A stretch of DNA of 10,213 nucleotides from an uncultured Anaerobutyricum sp. (GCF_934307085.1 NZ_CAKRCF010000071.1:1-10213); one strand, 5' to 3'; shown: positions 1 through 8,330, counted from the first letter of the stretch. Notes: a model not told the origin generated them from the letters alone. Program-made: numbers and translations.

Positions 1-602
1 CAGTTTTCAAAGGCCTCATCTTCTATCGTTATCAGATTCTCTGGCAGATTGATTTCTTCTAAATCTTTACAATCTCTGAAGCTTCCCCCTTTTATTGTCT
101 CCGTATTCCTTGAAAAGATCACCTTCTTAAGATTTGTATTCTTAAAGCCCAGATTTGCCCCTACTATTGTCTTTACTGTATCTCCAAACTCTACCGTAAG
201 CCCCTTTTCCTGTATCTCTTCTGACCGTCCAAAGCTTCCAAATACCTCTGCTGGTCTCGTACTATTATAAGTCGAGGTCTCATAGGTACAGCTGTCACTG
301 TTTATTTTCAGATAACTTACCTTTTGACATCCATTAAATGCCTGCTGCCTTACAATTTCTAACGATTCCGGTAAATCTATTTGCTCCAGATTCATACACT
401 CACTAAATGCAGATGATCCTATTTCTTTTAATGTAGATGGAAACTTTATCTTCTTTACTACGCTTCTACCGAACATATTTCCACCAATTACTGTAACTCC
501 CTCTGTAAACTCTGCTTCTAATCCAAGTGCTTCTCCTGTTTCATCTTTCGCTGTTGTTCCCACATCAGTAAATATATTAGCCCCATTCGTTATATTTCCA
601 TG
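1..602 (-). repeat. LRR super-repeat unit 3 (cut by window edge)
   Basis: This unit begins with HGNI at residue 1470 and is truncated after about 200 residues. It repeats unit 2 at a fixed 696-nt offset. The part nearest the edge (1-270) is almost identical to 697-966, whereas the part at about 271-602 is noticeably more diverged from 967-1298. Further copies may lie beyond the left edge. Confidence 0.9.
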
Positions 603-3600
603 TATTACTATCTTCCCTACATTTGTACAACCTCTAAACGCATTATTCTTTACTGTTGTTACACTTTCTGGTATCTCAATCTTCTTCAATCCCTCGCAGT
701 TTTCAAAGGCCTCATCTTCTATCGTTATCAGATTCTCTGGCAGATTGATTTCTTCTAAATCTTTACAATCTCTAAAGCTTCCCCCTTTTATTGTCTCCGT
801 ATTCCTTGAAAAGATTACCTTCTTAAGATTTGTATTCTTAAAGCCCAGATTCGCCCCTGCTATTGTCCTTACTGTATCTCCAAACTCTACCGTAAGCCCT
901 TTTTCCTGTATCTCTTCTGACCGTCCAAAGCTTCCAAATACCTCTGCCGGTCTCGTACTATTATAACTTGATGTCTTATATGCACAATTATCACTGTTTA
1001 TTTTCAGATAACTTACCTTTTGGCATCCATTAAACGCCTGTTCTCCTATAATTTCTAAAGACTCCGGTAAATCTATTCGTTCTAGATTCATACAGTTACT
1101 AAATGCAGATGCCCCTATTTCTTTTAACGTAGATGGAAACTTTATCTTCTTTACTATGCTTCCACTAAACATATTTCCGCCAATTATAGTAACTCCCTCT
1201 TCAAACTCTACTTCCAGTCCTAGCGCTTCTCCCATTTCATTGATTGCCGTAGTTCCAACTTGTGAAAAAATATTATAAGAAGAATTTATACTACCATTTA
1301 TAATAATTTGAGAAACATTCGTACATTTTTGAAATCCTCCACGACCTACCGTTGTAACATTTCTAGGAATACTTATTTTTCTAAAACCTGTACATTCCGC
1401 AAAAGCGTCTTGTCCTACACTAACTAAGCTATCCGGCAAATCTATACTCGATAAGGATGAACATCCATAAAAAGCACTATCACCTATAACTAACAATTCA
1501 TGTGATAATTCTATTGACGACAGTTCCTTACATTCACGAAATACCTTTGCTCCTATTTCTGTTACACTATCCGGTATTACAATACTTTTTAAATTAGCAC
1601 ATCCGTCAAATGCATTATCGCAAATAACTTTAGCTTGTTTGGACAATTGTACGCTTCTCAAATTAGCATCTTTCAATCCTATATTCGGTATTTTTTCTAT
1701 ATCATCCGAAAATACAACCTTTAATCCTTCATCTTCCGATGTTCCACATCCAGAAAATGCAATTAACTGATATGATGAATTTCTCTTATATATACAATCT
1801 AGACTATTTATTTTTAAATATGTCATATGTGTGCAATTATAAAATGCTCCCGATGCAATTTCTTTTAATGATTTCGGCAATTCTATTTTCTTTAAGAAGT
1901 TACATCTAGCAAAAGCACTCGCCGAAATTTTTTCTAAACCTTCTGGAAAACTTACAGATCCAATACTACTATCGGAAAATATTATGCTACCTATTTCTTT
2001 GACTTCTGATGAATAAATTACTTTTGTTCCTACAACTTCTCCATCTTCATTTACAATGCCTGCTCCAACATTTCCAAACGCTGCTCCTCCGTTTATAATA
2101 TTCCCTTTTATTATGATTTTTTCTATATTTATACAATTATAAAACGCATAGGCTTCCACATTTGTTACCTGAGATGGCAAAGTTATCTCCCTTAACCCTT
2201 TACATTCTCTAAACGCTGACCATTTAATTTCTTTTAAGCTCTCCGGCAAATTGATTTCTTTTAAATTAGAGCAATTCCAAAACGCACTTTGACCTATTGC
2301 TTCCAATCCTTCTGAGAAACTTACTTCCGCTAACTCATTAAAACCGTTAAAGCCTTTTATTTCTGTAATTCCCTTTTCCACAATCACCGATATTGTCTTA
2401 GTTTTATAAGCCGAAAATCCAGAAGTATCCGTTACCGCTCCATTCCCCCAGACAGTAAACACACCATCCTTGAATTTCCACCATGCATTATCACCACATT
2501 TACCAAATTTCGCATTCTGTGACATTACATAGATTTTGCATGTTGCAGTTTTATTTTGGTCTTTGGTTGTTACTGTAACATTGGCCTCGCCCTCTGCAAT
2601 TGCTGTGATTTTTCCAGTTTCATCTACAGTTACAATTTTTTCGTTATCTGACGCCCAGCTAACTTCCTGATTACTTGCATCTTCTGGTAGAATTTTTTTG
2701 CTTAAATTAGCACTGTCACCAACTTTTAATGCATAAACTTCATTGGATGTCACGTCTGTGACACTAACAAACAATGTAAATAAAATTGTTACTGTTTGTT
2801 CATTATAAGTCGCTGTAGCAGTATACGTTCCAGCTTGTGTTGGAACGAGTGAGGATATATCTCCTCCTGTTAATGATGCATATGTAATACTTACTTCTGA
2901 AGCATCGATATCTCCTGTTACTGTAAGAACCGCTGGGTTTCCATTTTCACGGTCTAATTCCAGATTTTCCGGAGCAGCAATGGATACCGTTCCAAATATT
3001 TCATCACAACCACCACATCTTTTTGTAAGTGTATTCCCATCCTCATTCTTTTCATATCTGTAATTTGTATCATGACTTACTGTAACTGGGATAGTTGTTG
3101 TATAATCCTTTTCATGAGTAATTTGTACTTCTTTTGTATCTACCGTTAATTTTGTTGTATCAATAACATAGTCTTCTACTTCTTTTGTGCTACCATTATT
3201 ATAGCGAGCAGTAACTACCATTCCCTCCGGATTAAAAGTTTCTGAATCTGTATAAGTTGTTTTTGTCGGCTGTGTTGTTACTTCGATGCCTGTCTCTTTA
3301 ACCTCTGCTATATTTGCAGCTACTTTTTCAGAAACTGAACCTTTATAATTTGCTTTTTCAGAAGGAATATACTTTGCTGTGAGTTCGTGTGTCTCTGCTG
3401 TAAGTTCACTTGTTTTTAACTGAGCTTTATTGTCTTTTAATGGAACTGTCTTTAATTCGGTTTCTCCATCATAAAATTCTACACTTCCCTCTAAAGTTTC
3501 TTCTCCTACACCGTCTACAGATGCAGTCATTGTCACTTCATCTCCGAAGTATCCAATCGTATTTTCTTCGACATGTTCTCTTTCATTAGTTAGTGCCACT

Positions 3601-5009
3601 GTGAGATTTACTGATGTTTCTGCTTTTTTGATTTGAAAGCTTCCCAAATCAAATTGTCCACCAAAATAGTTATTGTTTTCTCCTATTTCAACAGATACTT
3701 TATATGTTCCGGCATTTACAGGCACAGTGGTTTCTCCATTATAAAAAATTTTTATTTCTCCCAATGCCTTTTTGCTACTTACTTTGACTGCATGCACTTT
3801 TCCATCATAAGTAACATCTTCCAACTTATACTGTAAGTCTTCTTTTACAGGATTCTCTCTTTCTGAAACAACATACTGTCCGTCTTCTGTTTTGTTTGTT
3901 GTATAGGCAGAAGATAAATATTCTTTGATATCAGAGGAAAATGTCCCACCTGTGATGTTAAGTACACCTTCCTCTTTTACTAAAGAATCACTAAAGTCTA
4001 CCGCTTTTTCTTTTCCTGAAAAAGTTCCGTCCTTGATTGTAATATTGGAAATATTGGTATACCAGGTAATCTCTTCGCTATCCTGACTTTCTGATGTATC
4101 AAAATCTTCTCTAATTGCTGCCCCTTCTGCTGAAGTAATACTTCCTCCAGATACAATAAACTCTATATTATCCATACTATTTGTATCTACACTGTATGGT
4201 GTAATTAAATTAACAGCATTGCCTTCTGCAGAAACAACAGTATCCTTATCAATATTTACTGTTCCATTGTATACATTAATTGCAGCATCTGTTCCTGTAA
4301 TCTGCACACTAGCAACGTCCAATGTTCCACCTGCTACAGTAACTGTCGCACCTGCTGGACTAGAAAGCAGACCTTCTCCATTCTCACTTGTATCTGTTAT
4401 ATATAAGGTACCTGCTGTTACTTCTATACTTCCTGATAACTCATATCCATTTAAATCCAAAGTAATATCTGCTGATGCTTCTAATGTCTCTGGCACTTCC
4501 AGATTCTGGCATAAAGTCAGAGTTCCACCTGTTACTGATGCAATATCCCATGCTTCTGTAAAGTCTGTATAATTTGTTGTTTCCTCTCCCTGTGTAAGTG
4601 AAACGACCGGTTCTTCTTCTGGTTGTTCCGTTTCTTCTGGTTGGGTCTCTGTAGAAGCTTCCTCCGCTCCCTCCGTTGTGGATGTCTCTGATTTACCTTC
4701 GGTTGTAGTCCCTTCCAAATCTTCCTTTTTATCCTCACTTGTTGCTGTACTTGGTGTATCCTCTCTCTTTTCGGAAGAGCCTTCTGTTTTTTCTTCTTCT
4801 GTTGTTTTCTCCGTTTCACCCTCTACATTCGTTTCTGTGCCTTCTCCCGCTGATTCTCCATTTTCTACAGTATTACTTTGTGCTGCCTGTGCTTCTAAGC
4901 TAACAGGATTTCCCTGTGCAGAAACATATCGTGTTCCTATTGGTGTATTACCGGCCGCTAATGCGATAGATAAGGATACCGCCAAAGCTTTACTCATGTT
5001 TTTTCTCAT
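1..5009 (-). CDS. Large secreted BspA-like leucine-rich-repeat surface protein with Ig-like domains (3' end beyond window)
   Basis: I read this frame codon by codon from 5009 to the left edge and found no stop, so at least 1669 residues are visible; the C-terminus is missing. Residues 1-31 form a Sec signal (MRKN, then an Ala/Leu/Ser core, probable cut after VSA). Residues about 45-133 are a Glu/Thr/Ser-rich linker. Residues about 145-370 repeat short GGT-type strands, like a beta-helix. Then come an MBG/YDG-like domain (384-462), a Big_3_5-like Ig domain (462-567), a Big_3-like domain (569-640), a short CGGC element (665-668), another Ig-like stretch (674-748) and a Big_2-like domain (751-829). 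From 830 (CGDNAWWKF, then GNGAV) it is an LRR_5 solenoid with about 25 AF-x2-C type repeats. The family is known for exported adhesin-like proteins; ligand unknown. It starts 34 nt after the nucleotidyltransferase stop, so co-transcription is likely. No anchor is visible, as it would lie off the edge. Confidence 0.93.
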   Translation of the reverse strand, partial: MRKNMSKALAVSLSIALAAGNTPIGTRYVSAQGNPVSLEAQAAQSNTVENGESAGEGTETNVEGETEKTTEEEKTEGSSEKREDTPSTATSEDKKEDLEGTTTEGKSETSTTEGAEEASTETQPEETEQPEEEPVVSLTQGEETTNYTDFTEAWDIASVTGGTLTLCQNLEVPETLEASADITLDLNGYELSGSIEVTAGTLYITDTSENGEGLLSSPAGATVTVAGGTLDVASVQITGTDAAINVYNGTVNIDKDTVVSAEGNAVNLITPYSVDTNSMDNIEFIVSGGSITSAEGAAIREDFDTSESQDSEEITWYTNISNITIKDGTFSGKEKAVDFSDSLVKEEGVLNITGGTFSSDIKEYLSSAYTTNKTEDGQYVVSERENPVKEDLQYKLEDVTYDGKVHAVKVSSKKALGEIKIFYNGETTVPVNAGTYKVSVEIGENNNYFGGQFDLGSFQIKKAETSVNLTVALTNEREHVEENTIGYFGDEVTMTASVDGVGEETLEGSVEFYDGETELKTVPLKDNKAQLKTSELTAETHELTAKYIPSEKANYKGSVSEKVAANIAEVKETGIEVTTQPTKTTYTDSETFNPEGMVVTARYNNGSTKEVEDYVIDTTKLTVDTKEVQITHEKDYTTTIPVTVSHDTNYRYEKNEDGNTLTKRCGGCDEIFGTVSIAAPENLELDRENGNPAVLTVTGDIDASEVSITYASLTGGDISSLVPTQAGTYTATATYNEQTVTILFTLFVSVTDVTSNEVYALKVGDSANLSKKILPEDASNQEVSWASDNEKIVTVDETGKITAIAEGEANVTVTTKDQNKTATCKIYVMSQNAKFGKCGDNAWWKFKDGVFTVWGNGAVTDTSGFSAYKTKTISVIVEKGITEIKGFNGFNELAEVSFSEGLEAIGQSAFWNCSNLKEINLPESLKEIKWSAFRECKGLREITLPSQVTNVEAYAFYNCINIEKIIIKGNIINGGAAFGNVGAGIVNEDGEVVGTKVIYSSEVKEIGSIIFSDSSIGSVSFPEGLEKISASAFARCNFLKKIELPKSLKEIASGAFYNCTHMTYLKINSLDCIYKRNSSYQLIAFSGCGTSEDEGLKVVFSDDIEKIPNIGLKDANLRSVQLSKQAKVICDNAFDGCANLKSIVIPDSVTEIGAKVFRECKELSSIELSHELLVIGDSAFYGCSSLSSIDLPDSLVSVGQDAFAECTGFRKISIPRNVTTVGRGGFQKCTNVSQIIINGSINSSYNIFSQVGTTAINEMGEALGLEVEFEEGVTIIGGNMFSGSIVKKIKFPSTLKEIGASAFSNCMNLERIDLPESLEIIGEQAFNGCQKVSYLKINSDNCAYKTSSYNSTRPAEVFGSFGRSEEIQEKGLTVEFGDTVRTIAGANLGFKNTNLKKVIFSRNTETIKGGSFRDCKDLEEINLPENLITIEDEAFENCEGLKKIEIPESVTTVKNNAFRGCTNVGKIVIHGNITNGANIFTDVGTTAKDETGEALGLEAEFTEGVTVIGGNMFGRSVVKKIKFPSTLKEIGSSAFSECMNLEQIDLPESLEIVRQQAFNGCQKVSYLKINSDSCTYETSTYNSTRPAEVFGSFGRSEEIQEKGLTVEFGDTVKTIVGANLGFKNTNLKKVIFSRNTETIKGGSFRDCKDLEEINLPENLITIEDEAFEN
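603..1298 (-). repeat. LRR super-repeat unit 2 (232 residues)
   Basis: This is exactly 696 nt, residues 1238-1469, running from NGSI to just before HGNI. It carries the landmarks GEALGLEVEF, KFPSTLKEIG, CQKVSYLKINSD, FGRSEEIQEKGLTVEFGD and NLPENLITIEDEAFEN. Every landmark recurs in unit 3 at a fixed offset of 696 nt, so this is a true tandem duplication in frame, beyond the general LRR periodicity. Confidence 0.9.
697..966. repeat. Near-identical 270-bp direct repeat (second copy at 1-270)
   Basis: Aligning 697-966 with 1-270 base by base gives about 7 differences in 270, and the first 60 bases are identical. Directly after position 966/270 the match drops sharply (9 differences in the next 30). 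The copies encode the EFGDTV to EDEAFEN part of the super-repeat. The abrupt edge suggests recent duplication or gene conversion over part of the unit. Because 1-270 touches the window edge, the identical tract may extend further. Confidence 0.92.
1299..2108 (-). repeat. LRR super-repeat unit 1 (divergent, 270 residues)
   Basis: This unit covers residues about 968-1237 of the large LRR protein, from KGNI to just before NGSI. It follows the same order as the next two units: an xGxI strand, an irregular loop, a KEI-x-SAF repeat, a YLKINS strand, a loop ending in FSGCGTSEDEGL, and further LRRs. It is clearly divergent and 38 residues longer than the 232-residue unit. Half of an earlier unit precedes it (residues about 900-967). 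Confidence 0.75.
4611..4877 (-). other. Glu/Thr/Ser-rich low-complexity linker of the large LRR protein
   Basis: Residues about 45-133 of the LRR protein consist almost entirely of Glu, Thr, Ser, Gly, Lys and Pro, with runs such as TTEEEKTEGSSEK and PEETEQPEEEP. There is no predicted fold. By position, between the signal peptide and the first folded domain, it would act as an extended acidic stalk or spacer. The skewed composition also leaves long open frames in the other readings; these are not genes. Confidence 0.8.
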
Positions 5010-5015
5010 AATCTT

Positions 5016-5021
5016 CCTCCC
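5016..5021 (-). promoter_or_regulatory. Ribosome binding site of the large LRR gene
   Basis: The minus strand reads GGGAGG, then six bases, then ATG at 5009. This near-ideal Shine-Dalgarno site fixes Met1 over the in-frame Met5 at 4997 and places the full Sec signal in the protein. No convincing promoter lies in the 34-nt gap, so expression probably depends on upstream transcription. Confidence 0.85.
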
Positions 5022-5026
5022 AAATT

Positions 5027-5052
5027 AACAGACAAAAACATTTTTATCTGTT
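5027..5052 (-). promoter_or_regulatory. AT-rich inverted repeat spanning the nucleotidyltransferase stop codon
   Basis: Two 12-base arms (5027-5038 and 5041-5052) flank a 2-base spacer. The minus-strand RNA would pair AACAGAUAAAAA with UUUUUGUCUGUU, with one G-U wobble. The left arm contains the UAA stop of the nucleotidyltransferase gene, and the stem ends a few bases before the GGGAGG of the LRR gene. It lacks a GC-rich stem with a U-tract, so I do not call it a terminator. It could affect coupling or RNA processing between the two genes. Confidence 0.45.
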
Positions 5053-6189
5053 TTCTGCCTTTTTTAGTGCTTTTATTTCTCTTATAATTCTTCTGTCCTT
5101 TCTAAGCAGACCTCTTATTAGACGAAAAATAATATAAAATGGTCTACTCCATTTATATTCGTAAACAAACGGAACATAATTTTTATAAAATTTCTCATCT
5201 GGAATAAGCCGCTTTATAATATATCCTTTTTTGTCTGTTTCAAATTTATCCAGTCTTCTCTGCACATGATTTTCCAATGTACCATAGGTTCCTGAACAAA
5301 GAAAATATCTTAATAATTCTTCCTCTTTCTCCGTGAGTTTACATAACTTTTCAGAAAATACTTTTTTGCTAAGTAATCGTATTTTTTCCTCAAAATCTTC
5401 CACCCGCAATCTTTCAAGTTCCTGCTTTATGTAACTCCAATTCATTTTCTGTTCTTTTTCCTGAAGGTAAATATAAATATCTAAAAGAGAACGTACCCCG
5501 GTTCCCCCACCATCAAAATGTTTATATATATGTGTAATCATGTATATATAAAAGTCTTCATTTGTAAAATGAAAACTATATTTTTTCCCCTCATCTGTTA
5601 TAAGTCTTTCTTTTATATTTTTATAATACTCTATCCATATTGGATTATGTTCCCCGCCATATAGTGCCGTATGCATCTCATAATTATAAACTGGCTTTTT
5701 TTCGTATACATCATGATTTCCTATTCCGCAGGATATTACTTTATACCCCTGTCTCTTCATCCAGATGCAAAGCTCCTTCTGAAAATTATTGTCATATAAA
5801 ATATCGTTATCTGCCATCTGACGCATACCAAATGCAGGATACATTTCCTTTAAAATAACTCCTTTTAGCGGCATATACCATATCCCCTGATTTTCCATAA
5901 AATTAAGAAGCTTTTCCCGTTCTACATCCAAAAGCATACTTTTTCTTATCGACTTATCTTTTTCCTTTTTCCAGTCTTTAAAACTTTCTCCTTCTAATTC
6001 ATTCTGTCCATTTTCAAGAACCATATAGGTCATTGCCGCAAGGGCATGATATCGTGAAATACGATAAACCTCTTCAATGTTCATCTCATTAATGACTTTT
6101 GAAACCGGCTGTTCTCTATGTACCCCGCACATAAGCAGATACAAAAAATCAGAAAAAGGCTGGTTTATCCCCAATGTCTTTTCAAGCAT
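5044..6189 (-). CDS. NTP_transf_5-family nucleotidyltransferase-like protein
   Basis: This is about 381 residues (385 if started at 6201), matching the uncharacterised nucleotidyltransferase family PF14907. Numbered from the 6201 Met, it shows MPLKG at 110-114, an Arg at 127 followed by MADNDILYD with acidic residues D131 and D133 in the metal-binding position, EMH at 175-177 and a C-terminal HIYKHFDGGGTGVRSLLDI block. The family is assumed to transfer a nucleotide, but its substrate is not established. Members occur in lasso-peptide clusters such as paeninodin and in Firmicutes clusters with HPr-kinase-like genes, as here. I prefer the Met at 6189, because GGGGA lies 5 nt upstream and the gene then overlaps the transporter stop by 8 nt. 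The Met at 6201 has only a weak A-rich leader. The C-terminus is Lys/Arg-rich. The large LRR gene follows after 34 nt. Confidence 0.85.
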   Translation of the reverse strand: MLEKTLGINQPFSDFLYLLMCGVHREQPVSKVINEMNIEEVYRISRYHALAAMTYMVLENGQNELEGESFKDWKKEKDKSIRKSMLLDVEREKLLNFMENQGIWYMPLKGVILKEMYPAFGMRQMADNDILYDNNFQKELCIWMKRQGYKVISCGIGNHDVYEKKPVYNYEMHTALYGGEHNPIWIEYYKNIKERLITDEGKKYSFHFTNEDFYIYMITHIYKHFDGGGTGVRSLLDIYIYLQEKEQKMNWSYIKQELERLRVEDFEEKIRLLSKKVFSEKLCKLTEKEEELLRYFLCSGTYGTLENHVQRRLDKFETDKKGYIIKRLIPDEKFYKNYVPFVYEYKWSRPFYIIFRLIRGLLRKDRRIIREIKALKKAENR

Positions 6190-7912
6190 TTCCATCCCCA
6201 TTTTCTTTATTTTTTAATGTCTTTATCTGTATTCCATTTGCAGAAAAATTCAATTCTTTATCGCAAATAGATAATGCTTCCGGACGATGTGTTACAATAA
6301 ATACCGTCTTATCCGTTATTAACTGTAAATTTGCAAGAAGCTGTTTTTCTGTCCGTGCATCAAGTGCACTTGTTGATTCATCAAGTAATAAAATCGGTCT
6401 TTTTGAAAATACAGCTCTTGCAATTGCCAGCCTTTGCATCTGTCCTTCTGACAGCCCACTTCCTCGTTCCCCAAGAATCGTATCCAAACCATTCGGGAGT
6501 TTCCGTACAAATTCTTCTCCGCATGCGATTCTAAGTGCCTGCCATACTTCGTCATCATTTATTTTCTCTTGTTCCCCAAAACTTATGATTTCTTTGATTG
6601 TCCCATTCATCAGATAATTTTCCTGTGGCACATATGCAAAAAGTTCCCTATACTCTGCCGTAAGTAAAATCTGTCCTGTATCTGTTTCTAAAATACAATC
6701 CCCTTTATCCGGATAATACAGGCAAAGTAATAACTTTAAAATTGTACTCTTCCCACACCCTGAAGGACCTGTAAGAGCGATGTATTCACCTTTTTTTACT
6801 AAAAAACTAATCTCATCAAATACATACTTTCTTTCAGCCTGCTTCTGACCTGGATAAGCAAACTTTATCTTTTTGCAATAAATCCCTCTTAAATTTTTTT
6901 CGTAAAATCTTCTAATATCTTTAGTTTTCCCCAAAACCTTTTTTTCTTCTTTTTCTATTTCCATAATTCTTTCTGCACTTCCACACATTGCATAATATCG
7001 TGGAAGATATCCTGTAATGTTAGCAAATGGATTTTGTATTTGTCCAATCAACTGTAATACAGCCAGAAATGTCCCATATGTAAGCGTTCCTTTTAAAATT
7101 CCGTAACCACAATATGCTGCCCCTATTACATATACTCCATTCATAATTACCCCAAAACCTGCCAAACAGATATTTGAAAAACCTGTCTTTTTTAATCTTT
7201 TTTCTTTATGTTCTTTCATCTTTTCCCATGATTTCTCTTTGAAAAATTCTTCTCGTGAAAAAGAACGAACAACTATCATATTACTGAGACTTTCCTGCAA
7301 AAATATTCTTAGCTTTCCATCAGCTTCCTGTACCCGTTTATGTAATTGTTTCGTAATCTTCCGAAATCTGTATGTAAAAAAGATAAGAAGAAGTCCTCCC
7401 GGAATTAATACAAAAGTGAATCTGGGCTCTATGTAAAAAATTATAGTAAGTGCCCCCATAATCTTAACTGACATCCCCATCACTCCTGGAATAATCTGTG
7501 TTATTCCATCTGCTACTACAACCGTATCAGATGTCAGCCGATTCATCCATTCCCCTGAATGAAATGATGCAACAACAGAATATTCCTGATATAACAAAGC
7601 TTCAAATAATCTTCCTTTAAAGTTATTTTCTAAAGAAGCCTTTGTATATTCTTCCAGAAATCGACTAGATAATTGTAAAATTATTTCTATCAAAATTAGT
7701 CCCACAAAAAGTAAAATTCCTTGATAAAATTCCTGCACATTCTCTGCAACTGCTGCATCAATAATATTTCGAAGAAATAACGCATCTGCTACGCCAACAA
7801 TCCCCGATGTCATCTGAAGAATTGCCAAAATAAAAACATATATTTTTTTCTTTCCTGCTACCTGAGCAATCCAGCATAAAGTTTGTCTATTTTTTTGTTT
7901 TCTGCAAGACAC
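6182..7912 (-). CDS. ABC exporter half-transporter (membrane domain fused to ATPase)
   Basis: The protein has 576 residues. Residues about 20-310 are a six-helix exporter membrane domain with hydrophobic segments near 24-46, 62-82, 140-185 and 250-290. The ATPase follows: Walker A GPSGCGKST at 382-390, Q-loop Gln430 in YVPQENYL, signature LSEGQ at 487-491 (LSGGQ variant), Walker B ILLLDE at 507-512, SALD D-loop and switch His542 in THRPEA. All catalytic elements are present, so it should work as a homodimeric or heterodimeric exporter. There is no N-terminal C39 peptidase domain, so any leader must be removed by another enzyme. The gene overlaps the peptidase-like gene upstream by 26 nt and the nucleotidyltransferase downstream by 8-20 nt. 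The architecture matches exporters in RiPP and lasso-peptide clusters; the real substrate is unknown. Confidence 0.93.
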   Translation of the reverse strand: MSCRKQKNRQTLCWIAQVAGKKKIYVFILAILQMTSGIVGVADALFLRNIIDAAVAENVQEFYQGILLFVGLILIEIILQLSSRFLEEYTKASLENNFKGRLFEALLYQEYSVVASFHSGEWMNRLTSDTVVVADGITQIIPGVMGMSVKIMGALTIIFYIEPRFTFVLIPGGLLLIFFTYRFRKITKQLHKRVQEADGKLRIFLQESLSNMIVVRSFSREEFFKEKSWEKMKEHKEKRLKKTGFSNICLAGFGVIMNGVYVIGAAYCGYGILKGTLTYGTFLAVLQLIGQIQNPFANITGYLPRYYAMCGSAERIMEIEKEEKKVLGKTKDIRRFYEKNLRGIYCKKIKFAYPGQKQAERKYVFDEISFLVKKGEYIALTGPSGCGKSTILKLLLCLYYPDKGDCILETDTGQILLTAEYRELFAYVPQENYLMNGTIKEIISFGEQEKINDDEVWQALRIACGEEFVRKLPNGLDTILGERGSGLSEGQMQRLAIARAVFSKRPILLLDESTSALDARTEKQLLANLQLITDKTVFIVTHRPEALSICDKELNFSANGIQIKTLKNKENGDGNA

Positions 7913-8330
7913 GTTTTATTCTCCCCATTTTCCTTTTTCCTCGAAATATTTGCTTGCGAAGTGGATAAATCCAATACCATATATGTATATACATTTGATA
8001 TTTCCAATCTGATGTCAGTATTGTCTTTCCCTTACGAACAAAAGAATCCATTACTGCAAGAATATCATCTTCCTTTATTCCATATTCTTTATTCTCGCAG
8101 TTATCCCCAAGAAGTACATATTCTTTTTCATGAACTTCTACAATTCTGTGTAGAACATATTGCCCTGTTTTTCTGTAATACAAGACAACATCATACTTTT
8201 TACATCTTTCACTTGTCTTCTTTTTTAAAACAAATATGTCTCTTCCCTGCTTTAACATAGGAAGCATACTTACTCCAACATTTCGATAAACGAGTTCTGT
8301 ATGATTTCCAAAATATTCTTCATATGTCAT
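7887..8330 (-). CDS. Short S24/S26-family signal-peptidase-like protein
   Basis: The protein has 147 residues. The N-terminal motif GVSMLPML carries the probable nucleophile Ser21. LHRIVEV gives His61, and LLGDNCENKEYG gives Asp76. This Ser/His/Asp spacing resembles SipW/ER-type signal peptidases more than the Ser/Lys type. There is no membrane helix before the Ser motif. Near the C-terminus an aromatic segment (YIHIWYWIYPL) followed by a Lys/Arg-rich tail could sit on the membrane. Family knowledge supports peptide-bond cleavage of exported substrates; in this operon it may trim a leader for the adjacent C39-less ABC exporter, which is inference. The start at 8330 has an AAGGA-type site about 10 nt upstream. 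The 3' end overlaps the exporter start by 26 nt. A non-catalytic role cannot be excluded. Confidence 0.85.
   Translation of the reverse strand: MTYEEYFGNHTELVYRNVGVSMLPMLKQGRDIFVLKKKTSERCKKYDVVLYYRKTGQYVLHRIVEVHEKEYVLLGDNCENKEYGIKEDDILAVMDSFVRKGKTILTSDWKYQMYIHIWYWIYPLRKQIFRGKRKMGRIKRVLQKTKK
7921..7926 (-). promoter_or_regulatory. Ribosome binding site that supports a GTG start for the ABC exporter
   Basis: The minus strand reads GGGGAG, eight bases, then GTG at 7912 (protein MSCRKQKN). The next in-frame Met is far inside the first membrane helix region, so the GTG is the credible start. The site lies inside the last codons of the S24/S26-like gene, which implies translational coupling. Confidence 0.8.

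Noticed and set aside
49..966. Two similar 73-codon plus-strand frames at 49-270 and 745-966
   Set aside because: They are antisense shadows of the near-identical LRR repeat; their similarity reflects the DNA duplication. No ribosome site is seen, and the minus frame is open throughout.
1..2520. CRISPR-like array suggested by regular repetition
   Set aside because: The repetition is in protein-coding LRRs in one open frame, with no short identical repeats separated by unique spacers.
4532..4819. 95-codon minus-strand frame encoding a Lys/Gln/Arg-rich protein
   Set aside because: It is a shifted reading of the Glu/Thr/Ser linker inside the large LRR gene, and its composition is explained by that bias.
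6174..6617. 147-codon plus-strand frame over the exporter ATPase region
   Set aside because: It lies antisense to clear ABC motifs (LSEGQ, Walker B, His switch) and shows no family features of its own.
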